Assembly: GCA_963648435.1 (NCBI GenBank)
Contig: CAVJDT010000015.1
Coordinates: 1-36,861 of the forward strand
DNA: 36,861 nucleotides
Reading direction: 5' to 3'
DNA from: UMGS75 sp963648435
GTDB taxonomy: Bacteria > Bacillota_I > Bacilli_A > ML615J-28 > CAG-313
The notes beneath the pieces were generated by a model that did not search any database, had not been told where the DNA came from, and saw only the letters and a list, made by a program, of their open reading frames with translations. The position numbers and the translations under genes are program-made. Shown here one piece after another: positions 32,497 to 36,861 of this stretch; positions within the stretch are counted from its first letter, which is position 1; the number at the start of each line of letters is the position of its first letter.

Positions 32497-33109
32497 AATA
32501 ATTCTCCAATTTAAATTTATATTTATTTAATATCATTTTTGTATCTTCACTGATAGTACTTAAAATCCATTCATTTTTGTATTGAATCATTTGTAAATCA
32601 GAAATAGAATAAAAGAATTCAAATAAATTATTATCATTTAAGAAACTTTCTAAATGATACTTAAACATTTTATTAATTCTTTCAATTTCATTTATTGTAA
32701 TGCTATTTAACACTAAGAAATCACAATTTCTAAGTAGGATGGATAAATAAGATTTGTTCCATAATAATTCATTATCATTGAATATTACTTTTTTACAACA
32801 TGCTTTTAAATATTTATCCCATGTTTTAGGGTTTTTCTTTTTTAATGATAAAATCGTATTAGCAAATACATTAAATACAAAAACAGTAGTGTAGTATTCT
32901 TTAGATTGAATTACTATTTCTTTTTTAACTTTAGGAATAAAACCATCAATAGTTATTCTTCCTAAATATTCATCAGTAATTTTTTTAACTTTATCTTTAT
33001 TACGAACGGTATGAACTGAATAAAGATAGTATTTACCATTAATAAATCTAATTTCTTTATTGTGTTCTTTATACTTTAAGACCCAATCTGGATAATCAAT
33101 CATTGGCAT
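32480..33109 (-). CDS. Insertion-element-associated protein
   Basis: The 209-residue protein starts MPMIDYPDWVLKYKEHNKEI and continues with a YYLYSV...KKITDEYLGRITIDGFIPK segment. This N-terminal module occurs at the front of several DDE transposases (IS4/IS1634-like), from memory. The rest has no visible DDE motif and is rich in Lys, Asn and Phe. The ATG at 33109 is preferred because AAGGAGAT lies 7 bases upstream; a longer reading from 33217 would cross the promoter-like TATAAT. It overlaps the broken ISAs1-like transposase, so it may be the accessory or first frame of the same element. Intact, function unknown. Confidence 0.55.
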   Translation of the reverse strand: MPMIDYPDWVLKYKEHNKEIRFINGKYYLYSVHTVRNKDKVKKITDEYLGRITIDGFIPKVKKEIVIQSKEYYTTVFVFNVFANTILSLKKKNPKTWDKYLKACCKKVIFNDNELLWNKSYLSILLRNCDFLVLNSITINEIERINKMFKYHLESFLNDNNLFEFFYSISDLQMIQYKNEWILSTISEDTKMILNKYKFKLENYYGQTK

Positions 33110-33134
33110 AATTATAATCTCCTTATTTGTACAC

Positions 33135-33146
33135 GTATACGTATAC
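33135..33146. promoter_or_regulatory. Palindrome at the promoter of the element-associated gene
   Basis: GTATACGTATAC is a perfect 12-base palindrome in a run of CGTATAC units, between a minus-strand TATAAT (complement of 33148-33153) and the ribosome binding site. Its position downstream of the -10 suits a repressor site. Confidence 0.4.
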
Positions 33147-33277
33147 ATTATACAATAAAAAATAAGAAAGAAAAGTAATATGCTCATATTCTTTCTTAAT
33201 TTAATTAAAAAATTCATTAATTTAAATAAAATTGATTCGGTTTAGCTGTCAATAAAATTCTTAAACAAATAAAATAC

Positions 33278-33306
33278 TTGCATTATTTTCCATATTATGG
33301 TAAAAT
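33278..33306 (+). promoter_or_regulatory. Promoter of the candidate leader RNA
   Basis: TTGCAT (33278-33283) and TAAAAT (33301-33306) are exactly 17 bases apart. The predicted transcript starts near 33313 and meets an intrinsic terminator about 90 bases later. Confidence 0.65.
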
Positions 33307-33312
33307 AAAGTT

Positions 33313-33410
33313 GTAATATATTAATATTTCCTAAGTCTGCTTTAATACACTCTTAAGAAAAAAATATACTGACTAGATACAGGCTCTCTTAGGAAAAGGG
33401 GGCTTTTTTT
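33313..33410 (+). ncRNA. Candidate structured leader or small RNA with terminator/antiterminator helices
   Basis: A terminator helix GCTCTCTT (33383-33390) with AAGGGGGC (33396-33403) is followed by T(7). A second perfect 9-bp helix, TTTCCTAAG (33327-33335) with CTTAGGAAA (33388-33396), uses bases of both terminator arms, so the two cannot coexist. The same 5' strand can instead pair with CTTAAGAAA (33352-33360) with one mismatch. This three-strand competition is the hallmark of an attenuator or riboswitch. It does not match any class I recognise. Downstream lie a 24-codon frame with a strong ribosome binding site and the secreted protein gene at 33594. It could also be a stand-alone small RNA ending at the terminator. 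Confidence 0.6.
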
Positions 33411-33490
33411 GCCTAAAAATAGATTATTATGTGTAAAGTTCATATAATAATAGTGATAAAACATAAAAGAAAGTATGGGGAGGTACTAGT

Positions 33491-33565
33491 ATGTTAATTT
33501 ATTTAGTATTAAAACGTATCATCAAAGAGCTAGTTGGCCATAGTATACGGCCAGAAGTATACTAA
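33491..33565 (+). CDS. Possible 24-residue peptide
   Basis: ATG 33491 follows GGGGAGG (33478-33484), a strong ribosome binding site, with 6 bases spacing. The peptide MLIYLVLKRIIKELVGHSIR PEVY is partly hydrophobic and basic. TATAAT at 33445-33450 could give it its own promoter. The 3' half overlaps repeated AGTATAC units and a GGCC-centred inverted repeat, so the frame could be accidental or a leader peptide for the gene at 33594. Not recognised. Confidence 0.35.
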   Translation: MLIYLVLKRIIKELVGHSIRPEVY

Positions 33566-33593
33566 CAAAATTTAAAAATGAAAGGAGAATATA

Positions 33594-35807
33594 GTGAGAA
33601 ATATAATTAAAAAGTGTCTAATTTTAGTAATTTTTGCATTAGGTTTTGCTTTGACATTAACAAATACATCTATATTTGCAGCAACAGTTGTTCCTACTGA
33701 TTATACAACTATATACACAAATACTAATAATGATGTTACAAATGAAATGGATAATAATTTTGGTGTATTTAAGTTTACAAATTATGGTGCTAGGTTTTTG
33801 AAAGTTACATTAACTGCTACAAGTAGCCAAAGCGTAACATATCCTAATGGTGCTATATCAGTTAAAAATTCTAACTATCAATTAGTAGAAAAATTAGATA
33901 TTATAGGTTTTGATGCATATGCAATAAATAGTGAAAACTCAAATTATTTATATGTATTTTTAGAATCAAGCGGTAGTTATTATGTTGAAATCAATTATAA
34001 CATGACTAATATTACAAAATTACAATTAAATGTTAGTGTAGTAAATACAACTACTAGTTTGGATAATTTTAATTATTCTGATTCAGAAGAAATTACAACA
34101 TTATTTATGGATAGTTCATCAGGCGTTGAAGAAGTAAAGCAATTTACTATTAGGCAAGCAACTCAGTTTAATTTAAGTGTTTTACTGAATAATGGACAAT
34201 CATCTGCTGTAAGAATTGTGATTTTTAAAATTAATTCAATAAATAGTGAAGAATTGATAGTAACGAAAGTTAACAAGTTAATATATGATGATTATTCTAT
34301 GAATGTAGATTTAATAGAAGGAACATATTGTATAGCTTATTTTGGATTATCGAATAACAAAGAGATAGATATTTCTTTAACTAGAAATATTACAGGATAT
34401 GGAAGTGGTGTATTAGTTCCTGACCCTGATCACGCAACTAATTGTGGAAGCCAAATTACAGTTGAAGAAGAAGATATAATTTGGTATAATCGTAGTTATA
34501 GGCAAAATAATATTACTGAAGGATTTACTAGATTAATATACTTAGATTATTCTGCTCCATCATTATCTAGACTTGATTATTATTGGTATTCAAGTGATGA
34601 AGATGTAGCTATAATCACGGACTATGGAACAGTTTTAGCATTGCCTATTAATACATCTCAAAAAACAGTTAAAGTAATGGCAGTATATAAAAGTGATATG
34701 TCAAGGTGCTATGTAAAAGAGTTTGTTGTTAAAAATGATAGTAATACCTATTTATCAGATCCTATTGATATTGATGTTAATATGACTGTAATACCGACAC
34801 GTTATACATATATTGATTTGTCTGATGTGGATGTTCCAATTAACATCTTGCAATACTATACTTGGTCATCAACAAGTAATGTTTCAGTTGATGGTTGGGG
34901 AAGAATATATGCGAATAATAGTGCTTTAGGAACTACAGTTGAAATTGTTGGTACATATAATTATAATCCTAAAGTTAAAATTAGAGTCAGTGTTTATTCA
35001 ATATTACCTACATCAGGTTTTGAAATTGAATATCAGCCAGAAGTATGGAATTATGATCCTGTTCAAAGGAATACAAATTGCTTCTCTTATGCATTTAATA
35101 GCCAAGTAGGAGAAAATGATAATAATCCATTTAAATTGCAACCATTAAATGAATCATACGGGTATATTAGCCAATCACAAATTCAGGCTGATACAATTGA
35201 AAGTTATATAAATAATACTGCAAGAAAATATGGACTTACATTTGAAGCAGTTGGAAAATATGAAAAATGTGCTCCAGGAACATATAAAGTTGCTTTAGTA
35301 ATTGCTCCAGGTCAAGATTATCATTGGTATAGGCAAAATCCTGATGGTACATGGTCACATAAGCCTGGAGAACAACCTATTACAAACCTTGATGCTTCTG
35401 GTAATCTAATTTACGACCCTGAAATTGCAAATAGACAATATTTTTATTTGATTGAGTATATTTATGGAACATATATTTTAGAATTAAATTATTCGGAATT
35501 TATTGGTTTTTATGAAGTAGCACCTTTAAATAATATGTACGTGAATAGTAATAATGTTAGTGATTCTTTGATGACACTTTCCGATAATTATGCAATAACA
35601 TCTACTGATTATACAACAATAGTTCAAGGTATGACATATAATCAAGTTAATGAAATAGTGGGAGAACCTAAATGTAAATTAGGTTTTGGATTAACATTAT
35701 ATTTATATGAATTATCAAATGGAGAACTGGTAACTATTGAATATTCAATGAATGGCAATGAATTGATTGTAATAAATATTAATGAATTGAATTTATCCAC
35801 TGACTAA
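33594..35807 (+). CDS. Secreted protein with Ig-like region, putative Cys/His hydrolase-like domain and BamE-like tail
   Basis: The 737-residue protein uses a GTG start with AAAGGAG 6 bases upstream, and has a signal peptide (cleavage near IFAA, residue 29). The first 290 residues are beta-rich and unassigned. Two Ig-like units follow; the second contains YTWSSTSNVSVDGWGRIYAN near residues 422-441. Near residue 490 a distinct domain begins: NTNCFSYAFN (Cys 496), then GTYKVALVIAPGQDYHWYRQ (His 577) and DGTWSHKPGEQPITNLD (His 589). The NC-x-SYAF and DYHWYRQ...WSHKPG motifs recall papain-like predicted hydrolases of secreted bacterial proteins, with Cys and His as candidate catalytic residues. 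The last 60 residues (VQGMTYNQVNEIVGEP) resemble the BamE/SmpA fold. The lipoprotein gene follows directly. Family name unknown; the activity is inference. Confidence 0.65.
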   Translation: MRNIIKKCLILVIFALGFALTLTNTSIFAATVVPTDYTTIYTNTNNDVTNEMDNNFGVFKFTNYGARFLKVTLTATSSQSVTYPNGAISVKNSNYQLVEKLDIIGFDAYAINSENSNYLYVFLESSGSYYVEINYNMTNITKLQLNVSVVNTTTSLDNFNYSDSEEITTLFMDSSSGVEEVKQFTIRQATQFNLSVLLNNGQSSAVRIVIFKINSINSEELIVTKVNKLIYDDYSMNVDLIEGTYCIAYFGLSNNKEIDISLTRNITGYGSGVLVPDPDHATNCGSQITVEEEDIIWYNRSYRQNNITEGFTRLIYLDYSAPSLSRLDYYWYSSDEDVAIITDYGTVLALPINTSQKTVKVMAVYKSDMSRCYVKEFVVKNDSNTYLSDPIDIDVNMTVIPTRYTYIDLSDVDVPINILQYYTWSSTSNVSVDGWGRIYANNSALGTTVEIVGTYNYNPKVKIRVSVYSILPTSGFEIEYQPEVWNYDPVQRNTNCFSYAFNSQVGENDNNPFKLQPLNESYGYISQSQIQADTIESYINNTARKYGLTFEAVGKYEKCAPGTYKVALVIAPGQDYHWYRQNPDGTWSHKPGEQPITNLDASGNLIYDPEIANRQYFYLIEYIYGTYILELNYSEFIGFYEVAPLNNMYVNSNNVSDSLMTLSDNYAITSTDYTTIVQGMTYNQVNEIVGEPKCKLGFGLTLYLYELSNGELVTIEYSMNGNELIVININELNLSTD

Positions 35808-35828
35808 GGAGAAAAGAGGTGAAAACAA

Positions 35829-36422
35829 ATGAGAAAAGTAATGTTAATAATATTTTTGTTTTTGATGTCAATGCTTTGTGGATGTAATTCGTTACCAAAA
35901 AATCAGAATTGTAATGATAGTAAATTAAGTTTAAGTGTGGAACAATTATTCGATACTCAAGATAATACATTTCTTAATGAAAATAGTAGTTACGTTATTG
36001 AATTAAATAATAAAAATGGGAAAAACCAATCTTTTGATAATACAATAATTGATTATATTTTGACTTTGTCTTATGAAGAAATAATAGAATTTTCATTAAA
36101 ATATTCAAATATAATGTATAGTAATTATATACTAATTGATTATGATGATTACTTTAATCTTGTGATTGAAATGTCACGAGATTTTCAAAAAATAGAAAGT
36201 GTTAAAGCTCTTTCCAAAGTTAGTCCAACTAAAGAATCTGTGATTAAAATTGAAATCGGTATGGATTTTAAAGACATCATAGAAATTATAGGGTTGCCCA
36301 TTGGAAGTTATACTTTCGGAATTTCTTCGTTAGATTTTGTTGTTACTGAAAATTGCATAATTAGAATTCAGTTAGATGAGTATATGGAAGTTGTATCAGT
36401 GAAAGAAATAGAAGTTAAATAG
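35829..36422 (+). CDS. Small lipoprotein with BamE-like C-terminus
   Basis: The 197-residue protein has a lipoprotein signal (MRKVMLIIFLFLMSMLCGC, lipobox LCGC, Cys 19). The middle is unassigned. The C-terminal 55 residues (IEIGMDFKDIIEIIGLPIGS, then YTFGISSLDF) have the G-M-x(5)-I-x-G-x-P pattern of BamE/SmpA-like domains, as does the end of the preceding secreted protein. GAGGTG at 35816-35821 supports the ATG, 21 bases after the previous stop, so the two genes form an operon. A partner or anchor for the secreted protein is plausible. Confidence 0.65.
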   Translation: MRKVMLIIFLFLMSMLCGCNSLPKNQNCNDSKLSLSVEQLFDTQDNTFLNENSSYVIELNNKNGKNQSFDNTIIDYILTLSYEEIIEFSLKYSNIMYSNYILIDYDDYFNLVIEMSRDFQKIESVKALSKVSPTKESVIKIEIGMDFKDIIEIIGLPIGSYTFGISSLDFVVTENCIIRIQLDEYMEVVSVKEIEVK

Positions 36423-36436
36423 GTAATATTTAAATA

Positions 36437-36490
36437 AAAAGAGTTAGTAAACTAGTTCATTCATATGCTAGTTGCTAACTCTTTTCTTTT
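36437..36490 (+). terminator. Terminator after the lipoprotein gene
   Basis: AAAAGAGTTAG (36437-36447) pairs with CTAACTCTTTT (36475-36485), extended by an inner ACTAG/CTAGT helix (36451-36455/36468-36472), followed by a T-rich run. Confidence 0.85.
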
Positions 36491-36511
36491 ACCTAAAATT
36501 TAGTAGGCAAT

Positions 36512-36703
36512 ATGCAAATAACAAAAAAGAAAATTGATGAACTTAAACCCGCAAATTATAACCCAAGAAAAAATTTAAAACCTGGGGATAAAAAATATGA
36601 AAAACTAAAAAAAAGTATAAAAGAATTTGGTTATGACACACACATTAAAGTCGGTCAAAAAGTCTTTTGTAGACTTTTAAAACATAAGCTATTTTCACAA
36701 TAA
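36512..36703 (+). pseudogene. ParB-like nuclease/partition domain, truncated N-terminus
   Basis: MQITKKKIDELKPANYNPRK followed by LKPGDKKYEKLKKSIKEFGY is the start of a ParB/Srx-fold domain of the kind found at the front of phage-type DNA methyltransferases and ParB-like proteins. After about residue 42 the match is lost, and the frame runs through an AAAAAGTC/GACTTTT hairpin and into repeat copy B, where it stops. It looks like a phage or plasmid gene cut by arrival of the repeat. No convincing ribosome binding site is seen. Confidence 0.65.
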
Positions 36704-36861
36704 TTCATAGTTTTCTATGATGAAATGTTGAAAATAGCTTATTCTTATTCAAAAAGTGTAGAGCTGTACGAAGGAGCCCACCCTTCTTTTTTTTACGGCT
36801 AGACTGGGGGAGTTGAACTAATTTCAAATTTTAGGAACAAGGGGATTTGAATATTAGTATC
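36684..36861 (+). repeat. Long direct repeat, copy B (runs off the window)
   Basis: Same sequence as copy A at 31744-31924, same orientation, entering right after the truncated ParB-like frame. The window ends at the same point in the unit where I stopped tracing copy A, so its true length is unknown. The first hairpin here has a poorer T-run (TATTCTTATT), so it is a weaker terminator. Confidence 0.85.

Overview
The window is very AT-rich and reads with the standard bacterial code: TGG is used throughout for Trp, and TGA ends several genes that overlap the next start. It carries lipoproteins, secreted Ig-like/InlB-repeat proteins, CcpA-type and riboswitch regulation, and a GerA-type spore-germination operon. 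This points to an uncultured low-GC Firmicute of the Bacilli/Erysipelotrichia/Acholeplasma-like lineages (inference; no rRNA is present to confirm it).

Layout. 1-3420 is an eroded accessory region. It holds the start of a minus-strand gene with a palindromic operator, a frameshifted RhuM-family pseudogene, an intact HipA-like kinase and decayed DNA. 3450-14096 looks like one transcription unit. An extended -10 promoter, a purine (guanine-type) riboswitch and an intrinsic terminator precede a membrane-anchored surface protein, then a very large secreted Ig/InlB/MBG-repeat protein ending in an Endonuclease I domain. That gene is split by one frameshift and one in-frame TGA. A zinc-ribbon membrane protein and a second giant secreted repeat protein follow. 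14101-17498 (minus) is the germination receptor operon, in transcription order GerB-like, GerA-like, GerC-like. 17671-20416 carries an SSB-like gene, then thyA-folA-plsC.

20428-24207 is a lipoprotein with three 192-bp InlB-type repeats and a glycerophosphodiester phosphodiesterase domain, preceded by a perfect CcpA cre match. 24225-28552 is an operon of a YwaF-like membrane protein, an NAD-dependent epimerase and a DUF885 metallopeptidase-like lipoprotein. 28546-29741 (minus) is hpt-udk, for nucleobase and nucleoside salvage. 29804-31733 is tRNA-Ser(GGA), gltX and tRNA-Glu(CUC).

31744-36861 is a second accessory region bounded by two copies of a repeat of about 180 bp. It contains transposase wreckage, a candidate structured leader RNA with mutually exclusive helices, a secreted protein with a putative Cys/His hydrolase-like domain, a companion lipoprotein, and a ParB-like gene cut off at the second repeat.

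The most interesting system is the riboswitch-headed secreted nuclease operon. A purine-sensing RNA sits in front of an extracellular nuclease and large adhesin-like proteins, which suggests purine-responsive scavenging of environmental nucleic acid. The salvage genes hpt, udk, thyA and folA are in the same window. The second is the uncharacterised leader RNA and secreted protein pair at 33278-36422.
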